From the NCBI RefSeq assembly GCF_050948175.1, contig NC_135200.1, positions 6,315,001 through 6,379,000 of the forward strand: a DNA stretch of 64,000 nt, written 5' to 3'. Positions 26,518 to 40,574 of this stretch are shown one piece after another; within the stretch, counting starts at the first letter, position 1; every line of letters begins with the position of its first letter. The notes beneath the pieces are model-generated. The model was not told where the DNA came from. It did no database searches and saw only the letters and a program-made list of their open reading frames with translations. The DNA is from Xylocopa sonorina (Eukaryota; Arthropoda; Insecta; Hymenoptera; Apidae). The position numbers and the translations under genes were made by a program.

Positions 26518-29500
26518 GGCAAGGCGAGGCAAAAATCAGCGTGACGTATCGCGTGATTAAAGCGCGCGGGGTACGAATTGGAACGCTACGAAGTGGCCCT
26601 CCGGGGACCGAAAGCGTGCACCACCGCGAGGGTTCTCGAGGAATCGCGCACGCGAACGAACGCAGGATCGTTCGAGGGGCGGCGATCCCGCGCTGCCTCG
26701 TCCGGGATAAAGAGAACGAATTTGTCACGGTCGAGGTACACCGCGGAGAAGTTACGATTGCATTACGATCCGCGATCACGAGGCACCGAGGCGAGCGTGC
26801 GCGATCCGTTGAATCACCTGCCCGCCAGGAAACGCGGCCTCTCTAATCAACGATTCACTTTGCTCCTACGCCAGCTATATAATAACAACGACCAATTAAT
26901 TATGCATCGCCCGCTAATTATCGCGGCCCGTGGAGCCACTACGCACGGCGTTTTCATTTCACGCCGCCGCTGCGAGTTTCCACGGGCACGATGTTCGCGG
27001 AGGAGTTCGATAACCGATCCCACAACGAAGTCTGCTGTACTTTGGTACCCGACGAACCAGGGTTCTGTGTTATCGTTTGGACGCATATCTTCCTTTCGTT
27101 GGGTTTTATTGTTACTGTTACGCGACTTCGAGACCGATGGCTGTACATATTTTGGACACAAGACGCGCGAAAGGGAATGGATGTATCTTGGTTTACGATT
27201 ATGCAATCAGATTTAGTTCGCGACGGAGGAATCGCGTCTTCGTTGTACAGTACATTGATTACTCCTCTTCTTACCTGCGGCTCGAACGGCTAATTGCTAA
27301 TTACTAAACGCTAATTACCGAGACCGTCTTCTGGTAGCGTGTGCTGCACGGACTGCGGAGGTCCTGCCGCCTTGTTAGACACGGCGACGAAAATGAAACA
27401 GAGTAATGGAGTGTAAGTAAGAAACTATCCGAGGCACGCGATCCACGAGCAATAACCATGGAGAATATCCTCCGGGCATGTTAATTGCGATCGATCGCGG
27501 AAGGAGAGAAGGCGAGAGACTCTTTTCTTGCGTAAGCTGGTTTCGTACACGCATACCTGCTCTAGTGCAAAAATTCTAAACGAACGAGAATCGTTTCGAA
27601 CGAACTTCGCTAACGTGTCGCCAATTGTACGATCTCACTGAGGTTCTGCCTGACGCGAAGTTGGGCCCTTCGCGTTCGGCTCGAACAGCTCGCAGCTTTC
27701 TTCCACGCTGTTACCACGTTCAATCGTTCGAACACAGTTCAATCAAACGATGTCGCACAATTTCTTGGCACGACACAACGGACTTTCTCCGCTTCTCCGC
27801 TCGCCGTCGCCGTTTCTGTCGTCGTTCAACTAGTCGCAACGATGCATGCACGCGTCGGGTGATTAGCGTTTCGGAGGAAGCCACTTTCGTGAACCAAGCG
27901 ACCAGAAATATCGGGATTATCGCAGTGAAAGTATCTGTGCGCGAGACAGACGGCGTTGGGCAAGAAACTGGTGCTCTGCTATGTGCGTGCGCCATCGCTT
28001 GGGCCTCCGTTCGGGTCCTGCTCGCTTGACCGACCGTTCGAATCACGTACCAGGCCCAAACGGAACGGTAAAAAGCCAGAGATGCTGCTCGTGTCGCGGC
28101 ACGGATTCGAGTCGTACGACCGACGCTGACCATTTTTGTCGAGAGAATAGCCTCTCGATCTGTCCTCTACGGACTCCTTAAATGCCTCTCGAATAGCGTA
28201 CGATGTTCTTAGATTTCAAAATTCTTCGATTTTAATTATCGAATTTCGATTAAGATCTTCGATCCATCTCGACGATACGATCCTTTACAATCGAGCGTCC
28301 AGTTCCGCTTCAAAGTTTAATCCAACGATTTCCAATCGGAGGTTCGATGATTAAGCGTTCCAAGTCGATGCTACGTGTATATCGAGCGGTGTTAAATTCG
28401 AATCGAGGCTATTGTCCTCCCGGCTCGATATTTTTAAATTCAGATATCCAATAAATGTGCACCTTTCGAGGTGGCAAATATAGCTGCCTATATATTTAGA
28501 GACTATTCACCCGATCCGAAAGCGTTCGAACGGTCGTCCCCGTAAAAACCCGCGAGAGTGTCTGTCACCCAACGCGGTTATAAGTGCGGTGCGATGTAGA
28601 GCCGTTGTACACCGTTTGACGAGTGCGGTAGCCAGGCTAGATCTTTTGAACGTCAAACTATTTAGAAGCGATCGAGCATTAAAAGAGGCGGGCTCTTCCT
28701 ATCGCCCAACAGCTACAACGCTGTGTGTACGTATAGCGTTTCAAGGGAGAGAGAGAGAAAAAAAAAGGAAAAAAGAACGCGTCCCGCGGACGGTTCGTCG
28801 GGCACTGGCCTGACAGGTATTGAAAAAGGGCTATTAAAAATATCGAGCACGAAGCCTCGACCTATCGGCCCGTGAAATCCTGTATTCACCGTCGTGCGGC
28901 CGTTCAAAAGAGACGATCAGTTATTCATTCTCCCGAAACGGCCTGCGATGCTCCGAAATTTGAATGGCGCTCGAACAATTTCGTTTGGGAATTTTCCTGG
29001 CCGATCGCAGAACGCTTCGTCGAGGAGAGAAAATTTCTATTCACGCCGCTAGATCGAAACATCGAATTCATCGCGAGTATCAGCCGTTCGCCAGCTAATT
29101 ACACTTGATACGTTCGAGGATCGCAAGAAAATTCTCGTCTAACCGACTCGCAACTCGTAACAATGGGATCCATTCAAGACTCGAAAGCAGCGATCGCGAG
29201 CCAGCCCAACAATGGACGCTCGGTAGGTTCTTTGAAACGTCGAATCCGACACCGATCGCGTACAAATTCTATTCGCACGGTGCTTGCGGTACCGACGCGA
29301 CGCGACCGCCATGTATTCCGGACACGCGTGCCTCGTACACGGAGCGCTAATTCGACGTCGCCCCTTCTTCCTCGTAGCCGAATCTCGAAGGGACCAACAA
29401 CGGCGATCGCGGCGATTTCTGCTGCGATTATCGCGGAATTTCGTCACGATCCTGATCGCGCTGGTGAACGCGAATGAACCCGCGAGCCTCTGACTCGATC

Positions 29501-31534
29501 GCGGCGGCGGAGCGGGCAGGAAGTTGAACGATTTTCGTTTTGACAGCCGGGTCCCTTTTGCCCTCTCGCGTCGAGAGAGGCGAACGGAAGACGGGTCTGT
29601 ATCGGGTTTCTGTCAGAATCGCGGATTACTCGCGTCGCATTTGCCCCTGGCCAGGAAATCTCAACGCTGCGGAAACGACCGTTCCATTAAGGGCGGACAA
29701 AGAAATTCAATTACAGAATTGTCCGTTCTGTCAGCGCTTGTGGCCGAGGATCGGGAGTTTCGACGTTATCATTGGGGGAACTGGAAAGAGATACGATCAA
29801 ACGTCGCGATCTCTCAACCGATTTTTATTCTGACGCGACGCTTTCATCGCTGGGTTTCACGGTTGTTCCCTGCTATTTATAATACAGAATTCGTAACGAT
29901 CTTCTATCCATCCTTCGTTTTTAAATATTTTTCACTCCTCGTCCTATCATACATTCGCTGAAAAATATCATTCGCTCCGATCTCTACGATGGTCCGTAAC
30001 TGTAAACAAAGATTTGCCACTTAACTTTAATAAAAGACCAATCAGAAAAAGAGGAGAGATATCGCGATTATATGAGTACATGACTCTTACCACGCCATTC
30101 AATCTCCTTTAACAACCATCGTTCACGCGAGCCTATATTATAAGCGTGCGATCGGACACTTATCGTTAATCGTCGCGATTGACGACGCCACTCGGCCAAT
30201 TAACGCTTTGATTACGGTCAGATCGTCAGGCGACACGCGACCGTTGGAATCCTCACGCGACACGGTTTCACGGCCGCGAGCGGTCGCGCGGTTCCGCGGT
30301 CTGAATAGGGCCCCCTTCGAACGGTTTCTATCCGCTCGATTGAAATACCACGAATGGGATTTGCCTCGCGATACTTCGTATTCGTTCCGCGGCTGCCCCG
30401 TGCCGGCGATGTCGAATGCGGTTTATGAGCCTCTGCCCGGTAACCGGTCGTGTACTCGATAAAAATCGGCTGCTCTCCGCTCGGCGACGGGGTCCCGGAG
30501 AATTTCAATGCGCGCACGGATCGGCCGCTCCAGGGCAACGAGCTTCGGACTCGTCGCACGTATCGCGTCGGGAGACCGTGCTCAACGGTTTTCAGAACGT
30601 TTAATCGACCGACTCCGACTCGATTTCGTTCGCGTTCACGCGCTCGGAATGCTCTCCGATTAGCCCCGCAAAGGCCGTAAATCGAAAGGTTGCCTTTCGA
30701 GCCTCCTCTTCTTCTAACGCCGCCTTCGTCTTTCTTATTGCTTCTCCTTCCGCGTTCCTCTATATATATATCCATATATATTTTCAATCGATTTATCGCG
30801 AATCTCACCTTTTTTTTTTTTCTCACGCGAATTTCGTTCGGGAAGATGAACGCCACGTCCGCGCAAAGTTCGATGACCACTGGTCGGTCAACGCATTTGC
30901 ATTCGCGTAACCGTGAAATCTTCCAAAAATTGCTTGGCAACAAAAAAACTTCATTATTCATGCGGAATCCAGTCCCAACGAAACTCTTGCAACACGTTTT
31001 ACGTCATCCTCGATACGTAACCTTAAAACGATTATCATTCGATCACCGTTGCTTTCGAGTCGAAAAGAAAAACAACAGAAACGCGTGGTACATTCTCTCC
31101 GAATTGTTGCCGCCTGATCTGAATCACCCGGCTGATTCACTGGCCTCGGGGACACCGATAAAAAGACACCGTGATCCGTGCACAAAAGAGATCCTTTTCG
31201 ATGACTAACCTTGCTTCGATGCAAATCAGAGGTTGAGACCCGGCCGTGCAGCTTTCGGGAATTCCGTCAGCTGACTCGAAACGTCGCGGCCTGATCCAGG
31301 TCGCGGTGGTTTAGTGAACCTGTGCTATTGGCCTACATTCTCGCGCGACCTGGCGTGTACCTGTTCGGTAGTTGTGTCGCTGGAATTGTCGCTAACAACC
31401 GGTCCGCGTTTCGTTCTCCCCCTTCAACTTCGCTCCTCCGCCCTCAGACCTTCTTTCAGCCTTCCACGATTCGTGATAATTTGAACGATTCGAAACCACT
31501 CGAGTTTCGCGCGGGCGCAAACTGGAAGCCAGGT

Positions 31535-31565
31535 TGCTCGAATTCAAGCGACCGGAATTCGAGCA
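31535..31565. repeat. Perfect 11-bp inverted repeat, 9-nt spacer
   Basis: tgctcgaattc (31535-31545) and gaattcgagca (31555-31565) are exact reverse complements. Confidence 0.9.
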
Positions 31566-32971
31566 CGACACGATTGCACGTGTAATATGAACGATACAGA
31601 AACGAGGCAGTGGCGTGCATTTATTCACGAAATGTAATCCGGGAACCGGTAACAGGTTGGACGTTTTATTAAGCCGCGTAATGGCCCCCATAGATCGTTC
31701 CATTTTATAAGAACGCCCCCCATTTGGAGCCCTCCAACAGGTGGCATTCGATGGTAGATAAGACTGAACGATCGGGTTCACAGCTCTATAGGGTTTTCTA
31801 GGTCTTTTGTGCGTGTTATTGGCACCGGTGCACGGTGGCGGGTCTTATCGAACGTTCGAGCCTGCCGCGACGTAATTGCTGTTGACTGGCGGCTCATAGA
31901 ACGAAACGGTCGCGCTTGTTGCATAACTTGTAATACCCGGGGATCAACTTGTCGCCGTTTATCATTGGTCGTGTTCGTATTAGATTAACTTGTCGCGCGT
32001 TGGCGAGCCAGAACGTTGATTTAAATACGAGATCCCGGCTAAGAAATGGATCTACTTTGTTGGGACCGGGCGGCTCCGTTCCGGAGCTGTGCCGTGTCTT
32101 CCAAAGTGTCGTTCGCACGGTGTTCTCCAGGCACCTCCTCGAGCGTTCACCAGTGCGTTTTACGACTAATCGTGAAACTGAAATGCCATATACCTATCAA
32201 GAGGTCTGTAAATGTTTGATTAAGTAGCTATAACGCTCGCGAGACATGCAGCGTAAACGGTTTGTCTATGTCTACATCTTGATTTATGTGTGTGTAATTT
32301 GCCAATAACGACACGGGCCTAATATCAAGATATTACGCGGTGCCGTATTCGTCGTAATTTCCACCGATCTCGTCAAACGCAATGATTTATTCTCTCCTCC
32401 CGATTAATTGATTTCGAGTGAAGTACGTAATAATCGACTCGATCCGATCGGTCCCGTTAGCCACCGTGTCCACAAATTAAAAGAAACTGGGGATTACCAC
32501 GGTTTTTAGGATCCATACATTTTTGTTATTACCTTTTAACACGTCCGCCAGATATTCATACGTGACGCGAAGATTCCATTCCGAGCGGCCAATGTCGAAC
32601 ACGTGACGGTCCGCGATCGCGAACGTGCACAAGTATTAAAATTATTGTATCGCGTGTGTTACCTGGCATGCCTGTCTCGTTTAATATTCCCGCTACGAGC
32701 GAGCGTTACGCGCGAGTGAAACATTCTGTATCAGAGGTACCTCTTGACCATTTTTTTATTACGTCTCGCGTATGCAAATGTGCGAACGCGTACGAGATCA
32801 AGCGGAAACTAGTAATATTGAATATACGTATCGATCGTACAATTACGAACGTTCCGTTAAACGAGACTTAAGTCCTTCCCTTCGCGCTTCAGCAACCTTC
32901 ACCCAAAGATTTACAGAACATCCTGTTGTACACTGGTAATATCATCCGTAGAACCGCAAGAAATATCAGAC

Positions 32972-33004
32972 ATCTCTCTTTCTCTCTCTCTCTTTCTCTT
33001 TCGT
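32972..33004. repeat. (CT)n microsatellite
   Basis: An interrupted CT run (tctctctttctctctctctc type). Confidence 0.85.
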
Positions 33005-33415
33005 TCCTTCGATATCCTCAAAATGGATCCCAGTCAATCCTGTTATCCTCCGCGACAGAAATTGACAAGCGACAAACCGTTCGTAGGCAGAAACGTCGCC
33101 TGGAGCGTGGAATCGACGCGATCCAATCCCCCGCGGATCTTCCATATTCGGCGCATCCTCGAAGGTTGTTCGCGGTTATTTATCGATGCTCATCGACGTG
33201 GAACAGAGGCGAGGGGACCGTGGCCAGGCGGGTACGGTGGTTCTGGCGAACCGTGGTACCGTAAGAGCGTCGGGATTAAGTACAATAGCGCGTAACATTA
33301 TACAGCGAATTAAAGGAGCACGCGTGCCGGCGATCGGATCGTGCGAGCCTTCGCCGTGCGCGCGTACATTCTTCTGCCACCATTTTTGCTACCCTCTCGT
33401 TTCACCGCGGTGTCC

Positions 33416-33437
33416 CCTCTCTCTCTCTCTCTCTCTC
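33416..33437. repeat. (CT)n microsatellite
   Basis: An uninterrupted CT run of about eleven units. Confidence 0.9.
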
Positions 33438-36400
33438 GTCCGTTTCGAACGAGAAACGAATTCGCGATTTCGTGCCCTTTTCGCAGGCGCACGTTTCACG
33501 CGCGTCATCGCGATCCTGGGATTTTTACTGACGTCACCTCGCGTCGAACGTAGACGAGCGCTGGAACCGGTTCAACGGTGCGCTATAAATTTCGAGGTGG
33601 CAAAAAAATAGGAAATGGGAATTTCTTGCGTCGCTCGCCGGCCGTAATCACTTGTCCGTACTCGGTGCTCTCAATTGGACGACACTTAAGGAGCGCCGCG
33701 AATCGTTCGATCTCCATTCTCCATTTATAGATACATCAGGAATAGCCTCTTTCTTGTATCAATAATGTTACATAACGATCGGATAACGAGGCGAAATATT
33801 GCTTTTTCAGGATCAGTATCGCCTTCGCGTGTGCCACGATCGATACCCGGTCTCGTGAAATAGCCGATTAGAAAAAAAAAGAGAAACGAACTACTCGTAA
33901 CCGAACTCGGTGGCGTCTCGTTCGAATCGCGATTACGATGAGAAAGAATCGCACGGACGAGGAAAACGTGTCTAACGGCCGTGCGCTATTCGAGTTCCGT
34001 TCGATTACGAAACTTCTGTCCGATTCGAGGTTCCGCAAAGATCGATGAGAGGAACGGTTTACGAGCTGGTCGTACCAGGGTCTTCGTGATACCGAATCAC
34101 CTAACCTGTACGCGGAGGATAGAGAGTCCCCTGGAATCGATCGGGCTTTACCCTTGATGGAACGCACGCGGGTCAGCCGTTTGAATCGTGCGCGGCATAA
34201 GAAGGAGCGGAAAAAACGTGCGGGATAGAAAGAGCGGAGGCAGAGTCTAACATCTTCGCGAGGTAGATATAAACGCGATCTCGAGCGAGAACTAATCTCC
34301 AATGGTAATCGGCCTCTGGTAACGGTAAATTTTCTAACCGGTGCTTAGTTTCTGCTTTAACGCCATTAGGCGATCCCGCGGAGCGATCCAGGAGACTGAT
34401 TTCGATGTATGGCGGCCTTAACAGACTTTTGTATACCAGCTCGGCCGTCTTTCGCTCGCCTTTACTTCCTTCTTCGAATTACTAACTGTAACTTTTTATT
34501 GTTCCATACAGGCGAGCCGAGCCAGATTGAAACGACGATAGAAACCGAACGAGGATCCCGTTCGATCGGTGTACGCTCGCGTGTCTATTGTCGAACGGTC
34601 CCCCCCGATCGAAGCTTCATTTCAGTTTACGACCAGCTATTCGACCGCGAATTTAGTGCCCGTTTTAATTGTCCTTTGATCTAACCTCTTCCACCTCCGT
34701 CTCTTTCATCGTCCACTCGGCGAGTTTTTATATCCGCTTCGATGGGTTTTCTGTTGGATTGAGTTGTCCCGTTTTCCTTTCCGCTTCATCTGGAAGGGAA
34801 AAATGGAGCGGAACGATGACGCATAGGAAATCCCTACGATCGGCAGAGCGCATGGCGCATGTTCGCTCATCTTGGTATGCGCGTCCATACCTTACTCATT
34901 ACTTCCTACGATTGTTGTCTGAATTTTCGCACGATTATCCGAGGAAAAGGAACGAGAAATACTTGGCTGGCAATGGGTTAACTGGAAATTATATAACCAC
35001 TGATACACGCTTGCGCGATCACGTTTTATTCTCTACGAATCGGCGAAAAATCTCTTAAGCTACACTCTTTGAACAGGAATCTGTACGATACCATTCATAG
35101 GTGAGGAGTCTGCCTCTTAAAAATTGCTTCGTAAGAAAGGTCGAGTCTAGACATCGACTGCTGTCAATCGTACACGCCCAAAGCAACGCTCTGTCCTACT
35201 AAAAATTTCTTTCGCGAACGAACAATCGTTGATGCAATCGCCGATCTCGCCAACACTTTCCCTATCTGGCCGCCGCCACTCCTCTTAGACACCACGGGTT
35301 GAGCAACGTCCGACGAACCCGCGAAATATCCGTCGTATGCATAATGAGGATCGGGGTACCGCGTGGGACAGTTTATCGCGGCAACCGATCAACCCACATC
35401 TCCGACCCGGTTCGAAGCCAGACCGTGCTCGTGATCCGTTGGTGGAAATCGATTTCTGCCCGGCGGAGTTATTATTAGTCGTACGACCTTGGCTCGAGGA
35501 CCTCTTCCAGATCGCCATCGTCGTCACGTACTCGATCCACGATTCTACGAAAGTGTCGCCTGGCGCTCGTGCAACCGGGCCTCGCGCTGCCAGCGATAAT
35601 GTATCCCAGCGAGAGTCCGGATCATTCGTCTTCGAGCCAGAGGGATGATCGCTGTGTACCAGTTTCGTCCTCCACCTCCGCTCCGTCTCGTTCTACCCGA
35701 CGGGTAACCGGCGGTGGCACGTCGGAGGCGGAGGGACTGTCGCTTAACGAGCGCGGCCGTGGTACGATCGTTAATCGTCCGGCATTCGTGTATACGCAAA
35801 ACTCGCTCGGCCATGAAGAATGAACCGTGGAACTGTTGGCATCCACGAGCGCGCCGTATCTATCCATCCTGATGCACCACGACCAAAACCACCACGACGC
35901 TCGTGGCCGCTCGTGACGGTCATTCCGAGATCAATAACGAGTCCAACCGAACGGGCTGCCCCTTTCATTCGCGTCCTCGGTCTTCTCGCACGACACCATC
36001 GACGAACGTCGACCCAAAGTCAACCACCTTCGTCCGCTGCTTCTCGTCGGCGTTGCACCGCCGCCTGACGACGCTGAGACGACGGGGCTGGGTGGGGAAG
36101 GTGAAAAGGGCGAACGGAACGGAACGGACGATGGGAAAGGGGGAGGAGGAAACATCGAGCTGGTAGAACACGGTCTTACCTTGATGAAGACCATTTGCGG
36201 AGGCTCGTAATAAGATAGTAACAGAGTACGCTCCACCTTGGTCGTCCGATCCGAACCGGTGAACAGGAAGAGCGCCGCGTTTCCCTTTTCCTTCTTATCT
36301 CTGCCGCGTACAGCCTCTTCTCGCCTTTATTCGCCTCTATTTCGCTGGCTTTCCTCTTTACATTCCTTCTTTACGAGTCTGGTCGTCCCCTCTGCTCCTC

Positions 36401-36891
36401 CGGTGTGGACCAATTTATGACGGGGTGGAGGCTGATATTGGGACGTCGTACGGTTTCACTGGAATATCGAAACGAAACTTTTTCGCTGAGTCCGCGGACC
36501 GATCGGCTGGAATTGATAGGGATTCGTCGGGTGGAATCGAGTAGAAACCGTAGGAATCATAGCGGACGGTGGCTGGAAACAATTTTCTGATCGAGTACCT
36601 AAGTACACCGCCGTTCGAGAAGTCTTACGATCCGTAAGGGCGTATCGAAATTGCGACTCGTTTGCGAGTCAAATTTCGCACGACTTCGACTCTCGAGCGC
36701 GCGATACATCAACATTGTACAATTTCAGGCTTCGTTCGCATCGCGCGGTTGATTGGCGGCAATTCCGACGCAGGAAATCGCGAGACGAAAGGGTTATTAT
36801 TAGAGCCGGCGCGGCGGTGCCATTAGCCCCGGCGATGTCTTAAATTGGTCAGAGGTCGATCGTAAAACTTAATTACTTCGCGTAATAGTTA

Positions 36892-36906
36892 CTCTCTCTC
36901 TCTCTC
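36892..36906. repeat. (CT)n microsatellite
   Basis: A short CT run in the putative intron 1, just before a CpG-rich stretch. Confidence 0.85.
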
Positions 36907-39900
36907 GCGAGCGTGCACCGCGGGATGAAAGAGTGGCCGCGGGGATAGGAAAGGCACGATACCATTTATATCGATTATCACGGTCGATCGTCTAACGACG
37001 TTTCGTGGGTGTCCCCGCGTGAGCGGCGATTATCATCGTTTCAAGGCTGACGCGTCGACACCCGACAGGTTTTGTCGCCGCGTTGAACCTGTCCACGATG
37101 CTCGGGGCCCAGGATTGGCGCGAGTCGACCACGATCCTATCTGCTCCTCTTACACGGGGTGAGACGACCGGCACGGCGCGGACCCAGAACGCTGGGTGGC
37201 TCTGCTCGTGGCTCGCAAGCTCGCATCCGGTTCACCGTCGCCGCATTATTTCCCGCGCCGCGCGCCTTGTCCTCCGACCGGAGCGAAGTTGATCTTCACC
37301 GATCGGCCACGGTGTGGCCTCTTCGACGAGAGCAACCTCTCTGCCGCGCTGCCTCCGATAGCGATGGGATCAAGCGTATTCCAACCGTACCCGAGGCTCA
37401 ATGGGTAGTTAGTCGAACTCTTTCTCTTCAAATTTCCATTTTATCTTTCGATCTCGACATTCGCAATATCAACTCTCCGCTACTTTAACGAAAAACAAAA
37501 CAAAACAAAAAAAAAACGACGAATCTTTCGCATCTGTACGCGGTTGCAAACCTGTACTGCTTGAACACCTACATTTATAAGTACACGTTCCCCACCTGAT
37601 TATCGTGGTTTCTCCTCAACCCCGTCGGGCAGCCTTGTTACTCGTGCGCGGAACGGTTTCAGAGTCAACTTGCACGATCGAACCACCATGTAAATACGCG
37701 CAATTAACATTCCTCGGCTCTTACGAGCGTTATTCGAATCCCACGAAGCCCCGGGACCTTTTTCATCGACATTGACTCGGGGATTCGTGAGTACATATTG
37801 AACTTGATCCCATCTCCACGCTCGTAAACGGACGCGAAGGGGGTGACGCGCGAGGGTGGCCGTGCACCTGGGCCACTAGGCGACAGGGGAACAGTGTCCC
37901 GCTGTGTGGCTCGTGCACGTTGCTCCAACCGTTGCTCCTCCGCCGACACCTCCGCTCGCCTCGTTCAACTGCACCGACGGGCATTATTCTGATCGTGAGC
38001 GGTCTATCTCTCTGATGGTACCCTACCACGGCCTACCCTCGGTAACAATGAGACGTCTGCGGCGTTTACATACTCCTCGCCGCGGGAATTCCTCCCGGCG
38101 ACTTCTGGAAATCGAAGACAAGATAACGCGTCAGCTGACGGCTGGCTACCGCCTTCGAATTAGATCCGCGATACACCACAACCCTTTGTAGATCCCTCTG
38201 CCAGATGGGGGACTAAAATGTTTAAGCGACCGTGCACGGGAAACGTTCCAGCTAAATTACTCGGTAATTTGTAGAAATTGTACCAGATGGAACTTGGATC
38301 GATCGTGCGCGCCTCTAAATTGGGTATCACGTTAATAGGGGGTGAATAAATTTTTTTGGAAATTTTTGATACGATGCTTTTCTAAATACACGGATATAAA
38401 AAGATTCTACCATTTCTATGATTCAGTTAAGAAGGACAGCTCGTTTACTTGAATTTCATACGAACAAATGGTAAAAGTGATCGTTCTACTGGTAAAAGAA
38501 TTGCATCGCCCCGTTGCAGAGTAGTCAGAATGTCCGATGCACTCTTTTTAACATCCCGCACAGTGATTATATCCGCAGCCGGGCCGTTTCGTTAGGCACG
38601 GCCATAAAAAATATTTACAACTTATGAAATACAAGTAGGAATATCCGTCGGATCGTCGAGCCAACCGGATGTACGAATATTGATCATCAAGCTCGCCACC
38701 GTTCTATTTATAGAGGGCCACCGGAACAACGGTGTCCCGTTGGCCAGTTCGTGCGTGTACACGGCCACGTCGATTTTCTTCTTTTCTTTGCGTGCCGTTC
38801 AGCCTGCGTTTCGTCCAGCACGGAACGCGCGCGTAAAAATTACTCCGGCTAGCCGGTCGCGCGAATATTAAATCACCGCGGCTCGAGTTTGCCTTTCGAC
38901 GAGGGTGGAGAACGCGGTCCCTGGTCCACGGGAGAGAATGCCGCGCCATCACGGCTTTGTACCTCGCCGACCAATCCCACGCAGACCTGAAAATGGTCCA
39001 CCGAGTTAGTCGAATTTGGCCCCTCGCTATTTACACTTTGCGTATCGCCATATCGGAGTTCGTAGCGCCTGGAAAGCTCGCTTCCGGTTGCTCGCGCATA
39101 CACAGTCTCCTTCGTAATTGGCACTTTAATTTATTTGCGAAACACGACGCAACGCGATAAAACCAATTTTGCTTCGAGCTGACGGAATGTTTCAGAACGT
39201 TTCCTGAAAAATAAATAATTGCGAAAAAAAAACGGAGACTTCGAGTGAAGTACGAGCGAGGCATAAATAAAGTCGATGGAGCGGAGAGTGACTTGGCAGG
39301 AGTTAAAGCACTGCTCCGAGGTAACCGTCACTCTCACCCCTTCGAGATGTACCGATTGCACGTGAAAAAGGGCGAACGGAGAAAAGAACTGTAGCTCGCG
39401 TTCCAGATGACGGCAAAACCCAACGAGTCACGTTCGATTCCACGAAATCTCATGTACATTCGTCGTAGCCACTTCCCAGGAGCTCGCAAGCTCTTCCAGC
39501 GATCGTCCTATACTTCCTTGTACCGGTTTCCTAGTCGGGATGTCGCGTCGATCTGAAAACCTTGTACAAGAAGACTGGCCATCGTGACTCGCTAAGGGAT
39601 CGGGCATGTTGCATCGGTAAAGCTCGACACAGGTGCGCATGCCTGTTCCAGGGAGGACAGGATCACCGTTTCTTTAACTCTTATCCCGTCTCCACGGTAT
39701 CCAGTCATTAAGGTTCCTTCACCCCGACCTTACGAGGAACGACGAAGACGAAGGTGATAGTAGCTCGTTCGAACCCGCGACTTCGAACGTACGCTCTGGG
39801 GATATCTGAAAAATTTAATCTTACACAATCGAAAGACTTTGTAGAACTCTCTATTTACGCGAACCTAGAGAAAGTAGGAAACGGAAGGAAACGACGATCG

Positions 39901-40556
39901 ACGATAGATTAGCTAAACTCTAACATCGCGACCAACTTCTTCAGGATCGCGAATCGCAAAAAATACCTGGAGATATGCATCTTTGGAAACTGTAACGCTC
40001 GAAATCGCGCGAGCCAACGGTGCCAGAGTATCGCGTCGCGCGTTACCTCTCGAATGTGGCAGTCCCAATATTGGCGCACCATCGGAGCAGAGTATTAACC
40101 GACTCGCACAAAGAAGAACGAGGCGAATAAGAGGTAGCCCCGGCGAAGTTGCGTGGTCGTTCGCTCGCGGCATTCCCACGGCGAGGACAAACGCGCGTCG
40201 CGCGGAATACCCCCGTGCGCCCCCTGTTTACCCTCAACATTGTCTCGCTAAGTGGCACGGTGCCTTGAACTTGGCTGCCCCGACCGAAGACAGTCGCGTC
40301 TGTGGAACGCCGCGCCCAACGCCAGGCTTTCCACGTAAACGCAGGGCAAACAGTGCGCCGGCGACGCGGCAACTTCGAGGGGTTTCCCGATGTGCAAACA
40401 GGACCGAGCGTTCGTAGTCAGCTGCGATCCTTTCGCGTTCATCGAGCCGGCCAAGTGCGCGCTTCCATTATCATTCTAATTATTCACTGTTTGGACACGC
40501 GATGGCTACGGCCGCCGCGAGGGTGTCTCCATCGAATGGCGGACAACGAGGAGATT

Positions 40557-40574
40557 AGAGAGAGAGAGAGAGAG
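40557..40574. repeat. (GA)n microsatellite
   Basis: A short run of alternating G and A in the putative intron 1. Confidence 0.85.

Noticed and set aside
30218..30961. - strand open frame (247 codons)
   Set aside because: No family signature, Arg-rich, contains a poly-Lys from an A/T run.
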